A DNA stretch of 64,000 nucleotides, from positions 372,001 to 436,000 of the forward strand of contig SIJG01000003.1 in the NCBI GenBank assembly GCA_023374025.1, read 5' to 3'. The position numbers and the translations under genes are program-made. Every line of letters begins with the position of its first letter. The first letter of the stretch is position 1. This document shows, one piece after another, positions 12,125 to 23,003 of the stretch. The notes under the pieces are model-generated. The model was not told where the DNA came from, made no database searches, and was given only the letters and a program-made list of their open reading frames with translations. The stretch comes from Heterodera schachtii (taxonomy: Eukaryota > Nematoda > Chromadorea > Rhabditida > Heteroderidae).

Positions 12125-14432
12125 CGAAGAAATGCCATCAGAACACAGACTGACAAAACGTAATAGCAAAACCAATTTCTTAATTACTGGAAAGCTCCGA
12201 TCGTTCATTTCCCCAAAAATTTACTATGAGCCCTTACAGTAGTCCCAACATTTCCAATTTACCACACATTTTCGATTTTTATGCCAATTTAACAAACGCA
12301 AATGAATATAAATGTTTAGAAGCAGTGCACATTTGCCTATTAAATCAGCAAATTGGGCAATTAAAGAATGCCAATGTTTTCTTTTTGTCCATTCTCTGAT
12401 GAAAAATGACTGTCGGGGAGTGCCATAATCAATTTGTGTGCCGGCCAAGTGGTGGGCGGGGCCAGTCGATAATGAATTGTCCGCTGGGGGGGGGGGCAAT
12501 GCGGGAATCTGTCAATTTTAGCAGCAAAAGTGCTCAAAGGCGGAAGCACATGGAAATCTGAAAGCAGACAAACGCAGCCTTTTAAAGCAGTAAAAAAGGG
12601 AGGGAGAGAAAAAGACAAAACAAAAAACCATTGGGGACAGAGAAAAGAGAGAAATGGTCAAAAAAGACGGCAAAGGAAGGCCAAACAGACAATGAGACGT
12701 TGAGAGAGTACGGTGAAAGAGGAGTGCCAAAGGCGAGCAGAATGAGTGCAAAATGGCGATAGAGTGGCAAAGTGAGTGAGCGAAGGCTTTTGCCGTGCCC
12801 TCTGTCGTTTCCCCGCCGCCGGCGTCTCCGTGCCTCCGTGGCCGTTGTGCCTTCGACAGCCGGCTAACAGTCCCTCCTCATCATTGCCCTCGGGCGCCGC
12901 CATTTTCCGCCGCCTTCCGCCGGCGGGAGGGACCCCCGCCCCCCCCCCTCCTTTTCTCTCCCTTGCGCGCTCTATTTTTACTGTTTTATATTTCCTCCTC
13001 CGTCGTCCGTTTCAATCCCTTTGCCGCCCCCTCGGGCGGAGGGTGGCGTGGCGATGGGCACTTCGTCGCTGAAGACGAGAGTTTTTGCCGAGAAACGACG
13101 CGTTGTTTTGCCACTTCCCAACATCGCCGCTTTGCCAAATCGATCTCTATTTGCTCCCCCTCCCTCTCATTGTGACAGTGCCAAATAACTTAAGCGATCA
13201 TTTTTAAGCAGGATTAATTGAGGGGGCAAAGCAGTGGCACTGGCACCAACGGATAGGCTTATTAATCATCGCCCCCAACGCCAAAAACACCGAAGTGCCA
13301 TATTGGTCACCAAACGATTTGCCCTTGAGGGCAAATGCGCATTGGAGGAAGAAAAGATGGGAAGACGGAGGAGGAAGAAGAGCAGCAGAAGGACGGGACG
13401 AGAAGCCAATCGCAGCAGTTGCCCATGGGATCAGACGCAGCAATGCTTAGGAAATTGCTTCGGGGAAAACCCAACACAAGGTGGGGGAATGGGAGAATGT
13501 GCGGGACGGAAGGTGAGAAGAGAGGAAGTGGGAAGCGGAGCAAAATGGGGGAAAGGGGGAAAAGCGGGGGGAGGGGGGGAAAAGCGGGGGGAGGAGGGGG
13601 GGGGGGGGAAATGAGGGGAGAGAGGGCGGGGGATAGGGGGAAAAGCGGGGGGAGGAGGGGGGGGGGGGAAATGAGGGGAGAGAGGGCGGGGGATAGGGGG
13701 AAAAGCGGGGGGAGGAGGGGGGGGGGGGAAATGAGGGGAGAGAGGGCGGGGGATAGGGGGAAAAGCGGGGGGAGGAGGGGGGGGGGGGAAATGAGGGGAG
13801 AGAGGGCGGGGGATAGGGGCGGGAAATTTTCCTGTCAAATGCACCAAAATGTCCTAAAGAAACCAGCAGTATTTTATAAGCTTTTTCACAATTTATTGCG
13901 TGGTATTTTCAATTTCGAATTATTAACAGATTAATCCCCCCCCCCTCCCGAAAAATGAATGGCAAATTATTTGGAAGTCTTTTTAAGGGCGTCCTTAACG
14001 ATGAGTGCTGACAAATGAATTTCGATTTTTCTTCCTTTCGTTGGCATCACTTTGCGTTCGGAATTCTTTTGCGAAGGCAATTAGAAATGGGAACAGTCAA
14101 AGATTGTGCCTTTGGTGGTGGTGGCACATCTTTCGCCGTTGTCGCCCCCCCCCCCCGGCTGTGTTTTTGCAATTCAATCTGAACAAAAAATAGACACCCC
14201 CCGGGAAGCGGCCGGGGGGGGGGGAGAAGAAACGAGGCGAATTCGTCAGCGCCTCTTTTTCCCCTCGGGCTAACCCAAACCGGGGCATCTTTTTGGCACC
14301 CCATGACAATCCCCCGGGGGCATTCCCTCAGTCCGCCGTTAGGCAGAAAGAATTGATTGAGCCGTGATGCAATTTGGTGGTGGTGCCTCTCGGTTTTTTG
14401 GCCCCGGCCTTTCACCCGTCCCCTTCCATTGT
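12125..14432. other. Intergenic / 5' flank of RIM-BP gene
   Basis: About 2.3 kb without a convincing gene. It holds a GC-rich stretch (about 12780-13080), a 60-bp minisatellite (about 13561-13822) and poly(C)/poly(G) runs near 14147 and 14214. A Glu/Lys/Gln-rich frame at about 13335-13486, ending before a GT, could be an N-terminal exon of the RIM-binding protein. I cannot link it. Confidence 0.4.
13561..13822. repeat. 60-bp G-rich minisatellite
   Basis: A 60-nt unit is repeated with no visible change at 13621, 13681 and 13741. A partial copy starts at 13801, and a shorter, diverged unit starts at 13561. Each unit has a run of about 12 G and a GGGGGATAGGGGG segment. The complementary strand reads as Pro-rich protein, but no start, splice or conservation supports coding. 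Confidence 0.93.
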
Positions 14433-17400
14433 CAGGTTGTTCCGGGCACTCTTCCAATATTTGCCTCTCCGAGATTCACCCAACGACAACCCCAACGTCG
14501 AGTTGGCTCTGCAAGCGGGTGATCTCGTCCTGGTCAGTTGGGTAGCATTTCAGGATCAGTTGGGTTGGCTTTTCCTATTCTTTTGGGTTGGCTTTTCCCC
14601 TTCTTTGAGCTCGCCTTGGTCAGTCTTCTGCATTTCATTTTGGCATTTTCTTTTATTTTTCCCCTTCTCTCCTTTTTAGGTGCGTGGCCCAATGGATGAG
14701 GACAGGTAAAGCGAATGTTTAAGCACAGTCTCGTCTCTGATTATTATTTTTCTAGATTTTACTGGGGTGAAACGCTGGACGGTCGTTCGGGGCTCGTGCC
14801 TTCCAATTTTGTGGTGCCAGACGATCAGCTGAGGGCAATGCTCAGGCTGGAGGACAACGACGGCGGGAACAGCAAAGAAATGTTGCAGAACAACGAGGGA
14901 ACGTGGCCAACAGAACAAATGGGCCAAGGGAGAAGGGGCCGAAGTGGGCAAGTGAGTGAAAGTGCCAATTTGGGAAGGGGCAAAGTGCCAATGACACGCA
15001 CGCCAAAGGTGCACTGTGCCAACAATGACGGCTGTTCGGCGTTCCCTTCCACTTCCGCCGGCCCTTTCACTTCGTCCGATCGCTGTCATTCCCTGCGGCG
15101 TCGCCCCTCCTCCCCGTCCTTCACGCTCCAAGTGCCTAATCATCTTGCTCAGATAAGCCACGACTTCACTGTGCTGCCCGACCATCAGCAGCAACCACCG
15201 AACTTGCCCGACTCCGTGTGTCCCTACCCACCGGTGGACATTTCGCGGGTCTCTGTCCAGGAAATGAGGCCCCAGGGCCAACCACGAGGTGGGCTGCGCT
15301 TGGCATTGAATTTTACAATTAAATAAGCTTTTTGTTTGCTTGATGGCAATCCCTCTTCCTTACCCCAGGCGTTTTTTTGGCGCCCCCCCCCCAAATTTCC
15401 ATTCAAAATGGCCTTTTCCGATAATTTCCCCCCCCCCCCCCTCCCTCTGTATCGACCTTTCTTCCCCCCCCCCCCCCCGCGGTGCTTCCGTCACTTTTCC
15501 GTTTCTTTAAAAAAGATTCCCTTTGGGCTTGTCTCCCTCCCTCCCGACCGCACCATTCATTTTACACCCTCACAAGAAAATAAAACAGCAAAAAGAGCGA
15601 AAGGAATGTGAGGACAAGAAGAAGAAGGAATGAATGCCAAAGCGTGGCATTTGAATGGGTTTTCGGAGAGGGGGGGGAGGAGATGAAGCGGGGGCGGCAT
15701 TAATAATCCGCAAAATGGTAGGAAAATCTGAGAAGAAAGTGGGAGGAGGAATAGAGAGAGAGAGAGAGAGAGTAGTGAAGAGAAAGAGGAAGAAAGGGAA
15801 AGAAAGATAGAGAGAATGGATGGAACAACATGAGAGGGGCGGAGGTAAGCCAAGAAAAGGTGAGTGTTTTGCAGAATTTGGAAGAGATGAAAAGGAGAGG
15901 GAAGAAAGATGAGACGATATTTAAGGAATAATCAAACTTTTATCATTCTCAACGACTTACTGAAAACATTTTTTATCCATTCTTTTTTCTCTTATCTCTA
16001 AGGTTAAGCGGACAATAAATTATCCCAAAAATTTCAGTGCCATTTCCTCGCGAATTGCAAGTGGAGAAGCGCTTGTCAAGGTTCGGCATTCTGCCTGCTT
16101 TTCGACATGCTTTTTCCTCCCAGGAGTGTGCTTCTGTCTTGGCTTCCCCCCGACTGTCCGTCCACTTCTCAGTCCGTCCCCATCAGTCAGTACCAAGTGT
16201 GTGTCAACGGCACCATAAAAGCGGTGGTCCCCGGCACATTCAAATGCCGTGCGTTGGTGGAGGAATTGGACTTGGACAAATTTGTCAATGTATCGGTGCG
16301 CACGGTTGGCGCGGACGGAAACGCAAGTGCGGACGCGGCGTGCACTTTGGCCATTGGAGCGGGTGAGGCCAAATTTCTGTTTATTTCTATGCTATTGGAT
16401 TCAGAGGCCCCTGTCGCTCCACAACATGTCCGGTCAGTCAGTCTCTTTTTGCTTCCTGATATATTCCTTTCCTTTTCTCGGCTTTTCCCTTTCCCCCTCT
16501 CCACTCTCTCGATTTTCCCGTGTGTCTAGTTCGGCTTTTCCCTTCTCTACTCTCTCGCTTTTCCAATGTGTCTAGTTCGGCTTTTCCCCTCTCTACTCTC
16601 TCGCTTTTCCAATGTGTCTAGTTCGGCTTTTCCCCTCTCTACTCTCTCGATTTTCCCGTGTGTCTAGTTCGGCTTTTCCCTTTTCCCCTCTCCACTCTCT
16701 CACTTTTCCAGTGTGTCTCAAGTGACGCCGGTCTCCGCTCTGATCACTTGGTACCCTTCCAACAGCAATGCCGAACATGTCATTTTGCTCAATGCTCTTA
16801 AAATTGGTGTTTGTCCTCCTGCCGTCTTTCAGGTGGTCCATCGTTCGTTCGTTCCGTTCTTTCATCTCCTTTCTTTTTAGGTTATGCTCAAAGGTCTCTC
16901 TCCGTCAACAATTTACCGACTTTCTGTGAGAACGAAACACCCGCGGGCAGTGCTTGAGAAAAGGCCCGTGGAAAGGTGAAAAGACTAATTATTTTACTGC
17001 TGATGTGTTAAATTGTCATTAAGGTGCTTGGACTTCAAAACAATGCCGAAAAGTAACGCAATTTGAAATTAAAATCTGAATTTTTATTTCAAATGGAATT
17101 TAAATTTGAAATTGGACAGGGCCACTCTCCCCCCCCCCCCCCCTCCCTCTTCCTCTTTCCACCGCTTCGTTCAGTTGGTCTCCCTGATCCGCCTTCCAAT
17201 GTTCAAGTTGAGCAGGGTCCCCAGCCCAACACTTTGCTGGTCACTTGGCGCCCCGTCACTTCTCAGCCGAGGCCGCCCTCCCGCGCTTCTGTCCACTCAT
17301 ATTTGGTCATCCATTTCATTTTCTTTTTGTTTATTCCACCACACTTTTTTTACGCGTCCATATTTTTCCGATAGATTTACGCCGACGGCCGTAATATTGC

Positions 17401-20400
17401 GCAAGTGCCAAGCTCAACAGCGGACCATGTGCTGCTTCGGCTTGCCGATCTGGCTGACGATCCGCCGGTGTTTCTGACAGTTCGCACTCGGACGCGGGAG
17501 GGCGCCATTTCGGCCGACTCGAACATTGTCAGAGTGCCGCGAGGGGACGAAAAGCAGCAGCAGGAGAGAAGAACGGCGGATGATCAGCTGCTGAGCTGTT
17601 CTCTTCCGTCCCACATTTTCGGTTGGCATTGATCAGATCACCCAATGCCATTTGCTCCTTTTCAGGCGATTTGACCTCCGCTTCCGTCGCGGCGCCTTCC
17701 GCCGTTGCGCCAGCGAGTGCCGACCGCGTCATTCATCGCCGTTGTGCTGCTGACCCGTGCTGTTGCTACGCGTCCCCCCGCTCGTTCCCATCCGTTTTCC
17801 ATCGTCGCCCCCTCCCCTCCGACACTTTTTTGCCATCCGCAAATGCCGTCACTGAACAGCACGGGGGAGGAGGGGGACTTCTACTGCCGATGGGCATCCA
17901 CGAGAACAAATACGCGACCCAACAAAGGCAAACATTCGCCGAAGCGAACGGCGGCACTTTTCGCCGGGAGGGCGGCGAAGAGCGACAGAAGCAGCAGCAA
18001 CAATACTTCACATTCCACCCGAAAGCACTGCACAAAGTGAAGCAAAATCATCTTCATTTTCTAATGGACTTGTTAATTCTTACCAAATCCAAAAACTCAA
18101 AAAATTGTTTAAAATTTTGGCATAATTATTTCTCTTTGTTTTGCATTAATTACCTCATTCATTAGCAGGAGTTCCCCCGGGTGGAGGAGCGTCCCAGCGT
18201 TTTGGAGATGGAGCAGTCCTTCCTTCTGCGTCACCAGCAGCGCCAGCGTCTCCGTTCGGGTACCCCCGAACGGCGTTCGTTTCCCCTCTTCCAAAAGCAA
18301 CGGACCCCCGCCGCCGTTCTTCCCGGTGCTCAAACTGCACCTGTACAGAAGAGGGCTTTGCCGGCACAGTTGTTCCGCTTGTGGGACGAGTTCCAAACCA
18401 GCGGCACCCAAAGTGAGCCGGACTTAAGGCCGAGTCGAATGCCGGGCCAAACGGACAGCCGATGGTTTGTGGCCATTGACGACCATCAAAAGGCGACCGA
18501 GCCGGACACACTATGTTTCCGCAAACATCAGCTGATCAAGGCATTTGCAAAAAGTGATCGGGAATGAGTCGCAACGTTCGGTTCAGGTGCACGGGGACGT
18601 GGACAGAAACGGATTTTATTGGGGCGAAGTGCGCGGCCGATTCGGATTTGTGCCGGCCAGCAAAGTGATCGAAATTGCGAAGGACGAATTGTTCATGGCA
18701 GCAGAACAACGCCAGCCGCAGCAGCAGCCGCAGCCGTGGACGAGTCGAAGTGCGGAAGCGCCAATTACGCGACGAATGCGATGGGGTGGGACAAATGACA
18801 AAAGATGGGGAAGGGAGAGAAGTGGAGGAGGGAAGAGAAGGCTAACAATGCCAAAAGCGACAAATGGACTTTCCGTCCCAAAATTCGTCCCTTTTTAGGA
18901 TGGGTTCTCCAGGGGATAAACATTTCTTTCAATTTGTTTGTCTCACCAAATACAAATCCATGCAAGCTTTGGCCCCTCCCGCTTAGGCTCCTTCAAATCG
19001 CGCAGTTACGAGTACGCCTCGGGGGACGGCAGTCGTTACCCATCGACTTCGTTCGCTTACACTGACGAACAACCCCAATTCCTCCTTCCGGAAGTGCCTT
19101 CGGCAATTATTCGTCGGTCGCGCGGCGGTGGTGGAACGGAGCAAGTGCGAATTGGGGTTCGGAACAGTTCATACGAACCACAGCCGGAGAGGCGGACAGA
19201 GCGGGAGAAGGACAGGCGAATGTCCGCGTTGGAAATGGACGACGGAGGACGGAACGGAGAGAAAAGCCATGCGCAGATGATGAGGAGAGACGGACACACT
19301 CAGCAGCAAATGGCGAACGAAGCGCCGCAGGAGGAGGAGGAAACGGAGGATGAAATGCCAATGCCACACCAAAAGAGGGGGACGGTGCCGAGTTACGAGA
19401 CGAGACGCGAGATGGAAGAGGAAATGCCAATGCCATACCAAAAGAGAGGGACGGTGCCGAGTTACGAGACGAGACGGGAGACGGAGGAGGCAGAGGCGGA
19501 GGAGCACGAGCAGTACCAGCACCAACAGCAGCAGCAACAACAAATAAGGGACAGGGAAAGGCCGCCTCTGCAGCCGCTGAAGTGAGTGAATCTAATCGAG
19601 AAGTTGCCATCTGCGAAAAACATATTGGCATTCAGAGGAATGCCAAGTCAGCTGATGGTGGCCAAGTACGACTACTCTCGCCAGTATTCCCCAAATGTTG
19701 ACGCAGAGCAAGTGGAACTCAGCTTCAGACAAGGCGACCTCATCACTGTCTACGGGGTCGGAAGGGGCAGAGGCCATGGAAAGAAGGGTTAATAAGACTT
19801 AATTAGGCAATTACGTACAGTGAGAATTCTTGGGGAGGGCAGTTGAGGGACTAATGAGAGGCAATTAGACGCTTGGAGAGGGAAGGAAGGGACGCATCAT
19901 TAGTAATGATTGTCACATATTTGAACTCACTCACTTTTAGCCAATGGATGAGGATGGCTTTTACTTGGGAGAGCTGAACGGTGTCCGAGGCCTTGTCCCT
20001 TCCAATTTTCTGCAGCCAGCCGCCCAATCGGCTGAACCGTCCTCTTCCTCAACCACAATTCGCCCCAAAGGCGTCGCTTTCAGCACTGATTTAATGGCCA
20101 ATCACACGGGGCCTCCGCCGGTGGGCGGCCGAAAAAACGTTCAACAGCAACAGCAGCAGCAAATGAGCAGCGGAATGGCACGGCAAGGCGCCAATCGGAC
20201 GGTGCCGACGGGGATGACGTCGAAAATGTACAAAGTGGCCGGGACGGCGCCGGGCCCACCAGGCAAAACTTTGTCGAAAAAAAGCTCGGACTTGAGCAGT
20301 CGAAAGAGTTCTCAGTCGGCGGCGATGCGCGGAACGGTGGGGGCGGGAGGAGGCGGCACAAAGGCAAGCGGAGGCAAAAAGACCGAAGGGATTAACGCTA

Positions 20401-20405
20401 ATTGA
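14433..20405 (+). CDS. rimb-1: RIM-binding protein (SH3-FN3x3-SH3-SH3)
   Basis: A presynaptic active-zone scaffold that links RIM and voltage-gated calcium channels. SH3-I is built from three exons: about 14433-14533 (ELALQAGDLVLV), a 26-nt micro-exon at 14680-14705 (RGPMDED), and an exon from 14756 (FYWGETLDGRSGLVPSNFV). A Ser/Gln-rich linker follows. Three FN3-type repeats lie at about 16040-16360, 16410-17050 and 17190-17540 (for example PDPPSNVQVEQGPQPNTLLV). A long low-complexity linker leads to SH3-II at about 18460-18680 (IKVHGDVDRNGFYWGEVRGR), a linker with a tandem 20-residue duplication, and SH3-III at about 19650-20030 (ELSFRQGDLITVYG, then PMDEDGFYLGELNGVRGLVP). A Gly/Ser-rich tail ends at 20405. 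The 5' end is incomplete: the first exon opens behind an acceptor and no N-terminal coiled coil was found. SH3-II contains a GC-AG intron. Confidence 0.9.
16480..16725 (+). repeat. About 47-nt imperfect tandem repeat in a RIM-BP intron
   Basis: Five or so copies of a pyrimidine-rich unit, with the anchor TGTGTCTAGTTCGGCTTTTC at 16520, 16567, 16613 and 16659, a spacing of 46-47 nt. Units alternate between CCCGTGTGTCTAG and CCAATGTGTCTAG. The last member, CTTTTCCAG/TGTGTCTC at about 16704-16718, is the real acceptor of the next FN3 exon. Confidence 0.85.
18541..18586 (+). other. GC-AG intron within SH3-II of RIM-BP
   Basis: A 46-nt intron beginning GCATTTGC and ending GGTTCAG. Removing it joins HQLIK to VHGDVDRNGFYWGEV, exactly the continuous SH3 sequence expected for this family. 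No GT donor is available at the junction. Confidence 0.85.
19354..19488 (+). repeat. In-frame tandem duplication in RIM-BP linker
   Basis: A unit of about 66 nt is present twice in the coding sequence between SH3-II and SH3-III. It encodes EMPMPHQKRGTVPSYETRRE and then the same 20 residues with H changed to Y. The copies also match closely at DNA level, so the duplication is recent or kept homogeneous. Confidence 0.9.
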
Positions 20406-23003
20406 CCAATTAAGAAGAAAGGCTGACTCATCGAAAGGACAAAAGGAAAGGCAAAGCAGGCAGAAGTTCGGTGAAGCTGATCAGAACAGCAAAACATGTG
20501 ATATTCGGCATTAGCATCATTATTAGCACAATTCCCCAAATTTCTTGACACTTACTTTTATTTCTCTCATTCACTCATTAATTAATTGATTTATTTGATT
20601 ATTTTGTTTGCCCCTCTTAAATTTTATCACTTTTCATTGCCAAAGAAATGAACAGACACAACGTTGCCATTTGTTATTCCATCATTATCTGATCAAAAAG
20701 TTTTCTTATAAAATAATTGTAATTATTTAACTTTAAATTCGACTGAATTTTTCGGAGGGATGGGAAAGGGGGCACCACCCCCCCCCCTACCTCAGGGATT
20801 TTTCACCGCTTCCTCCCCCCCCCCTCGCCTTCCGGGATTTTTTCACCCCTTTCCTCCTCAATTCTTCCCCGCCGGGGTTATCCCTCCCTTTTCCCTGGGC
20901 CTCCTCCGTGGGGTTTTCCTATATCGCTGACCCAAACCCATAGCAACCGTACGCGCAGACAGTTCAATCAATCGGATTTGTGGTCTCATCCATGCGTTGG
21001 TTGCCCCGTGCCGTCCGTCCCTCCCATTCCCTCCTCCATCGGCTTTTCTTGTTTAAATCTATTCTCTTTGGGTCTCGCTTCTTTTCTCTTCTCTTCTGCC
21101 CCATCCCGAGAAGGGCTTAATTAGCGCAAAAGAGTCCGGCGGCATCGCCGCGGGCAAGGAAATGGTAGCGGAGGAACAGTTGCTGCACATTTTCCCATCG
21201 ATGCCCCCTCGACGCAGCCCCAATCCATTCAAGGCTCATATTTCGTTGTCCTCCGCCCCTTTCACCGATTGTCCAAGGATCTGTTCTTTAGCGAACCAAA
21301 ATTCAATCGCAAAATGTGAAGGGGGGGGGGCAAAAGAGTAAGGACGGAATGTTTTAAACGGCCTAACAGTATTTTTTGGCCATGTCCCGTCACTGCGTCA
21401 GTTCCCCCCCCCCCCCCCTCATTTTTGAATTCCTTTTGCCCCCCCCCCCCGCCTCTCCGCCCTCCGTGTTCCTCCTTTTGAATGAGTCTGTCAGTCACTC
21501 AGTCCACTTCATCCGTCCCATCTCGAGTGTCTGCGAGTTGGCCCATTGTTTCCGTTCAACTTTTCACCCTCCCACTGCGTTCCCTCCCCCCCCCCCTTTC
21601 TCTTCGCCCTTCGCTTGTCCCTTTCCCTGGCTCTCTTTTGCTCGTTTCCCGCTCCTCCTTTCCTCCCGTTGCTAAACTTTATTTATATGCTACCCCCTCC
21701 CTCCCGCCATTCTTCTCATGGATAGGAGGGCACTTTCATGCCCTGCCCCCTTCCCCCGTCGCTTCTGTCCCCCGCTTCGTCCCCCGTCGCCCCTTCCAAC
21801 TTTTCTCGTCACCCCTCCCTCCCCCTGGGCTCCCTTCCCTTCCCATCTGTCCATCATCCACAATCAATCCTGCCCCCCTCCCCCCCCCCCCCCCCCCCCC
21901 CCTCTCGCTAAAATTTGCCTGCTGCTGCCTCCCCTTATTGCCTTTTCTTTCCGCTTCCGTCCGTTCACTTACGATGCGTAATTCGTTGTCCATGCTGAAG
22001 TGTTTCCTTCCTTACCCAAAGAGTACGTTCTTTCGTTGTTCTCCCTTTTACTCTTTTTCCAAATCATTCAAAAAACGTTCAAAATTGTTACACTAAACCA
22101 ATCTTTTGAGCTTTTATTAGTTTGTAGGACGATTAATTAACATACAAAAGCCTCTGTTGATGACTAACAGCGAATTCGAGAACAAACGACGAGTGCCTCA
22201 TTAGTAAAGCCCTCAAAAGACAAATTTTTGGCAAATGGCAAAATGTTATATTAATTGCATCAAAATGGGAACTTCAAAGGTTTTAACCCGGAACAAAATT
22301 TGAATTGGGACAGATAAATAGGTACATAAATGAATGATCGGCGGAATTTGCCTGTTTTAGCACAATATAAAATGATTTTTATTATCACATGATAATGTGC
22401 ACTTCTGCGAGATATGTAAAAATACGGGCCGGACCCGTCCGTCTACGGGTTTTACGGACCCGTTATCCGTATAAGTGCCCAGCAGCCAGTTACCCTTCCG
22501 TACACTCAAAAATTAAATCTCATTTCTGACTGTGCTGTTGTTTCACAAATGTTATTTCATTTTTTTATAAAATTTGGAATTAAATTGAATTTTCCATTTT
22601 AACAGGAAAGGAGATCTCCTCCTTCCGATCTGTTAATTGATTGAAGAATTAAACATTTTTGATGCGCAGTGGAGGTGAATGAATTCATCAATCACTTCGT
22701 TCGCCATTAATCAGACTGCCGCCGATTTCGATCCTTCTCTTCCCCTTTTACCACACCGTCAATTTTCGTCCTTTGCCTTTAAACGTCGGTAGCAACTTTG
22801 ACTCACAACAATCAGTCGTTGAATTAGCATTTCCTGGATTTTGATTTTGTTTTGGAGAGTTTTCGTCGAACAGGCGGCGGTATTCATATTCATTAAACAA
22901 ACAACAAACATCTGATCGCTCCTTCGCCAAATTGTGAAAAAAAAGTCCGGGAATTGCTGACCAAAATTCACTGAACTGCTGCTGATCACATTCCAACAAC
23001 AAA
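20406..23003. other. Intergenic region between RIM-BP and GRK genes
   Basis: About 2.6 kb. The first 350 nt are AT-rich and probably 3' UTR. From 20770 to 21920 there are many C runs, including about 23 C at 21880-21902, in pyrimidine-rich sequence. A GC-rich stretch at 21115-21260 has an open frame but no match I recognise. 22100-22700 is AT-rich with a short GC-rich palindromic patch at 22424-22470. No gene is supported. Confidence 0.5.
21875..21904. repeat. Long poly(C) tract
   Basis: A run of about 23 consecutive C (21880-21902), the longest homopolymer of this kind that I see in the window. Confidence 0.85.

Noticed and set aside
13335..13934. Gly/Arg-rich + frame and the Pro-rich minus frame over the minisatellite
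   Set aside because: They follow the 60-bp repeat, have no plausible domain and no splice support. Only the first part (to about 13486) might be a genuine exon.
21115..21260. GC-rich open stretch that might be an exon
   Set aside because: No recognisable protein similarity and no linked exons, so it is left as unassigned intergenic sequence.
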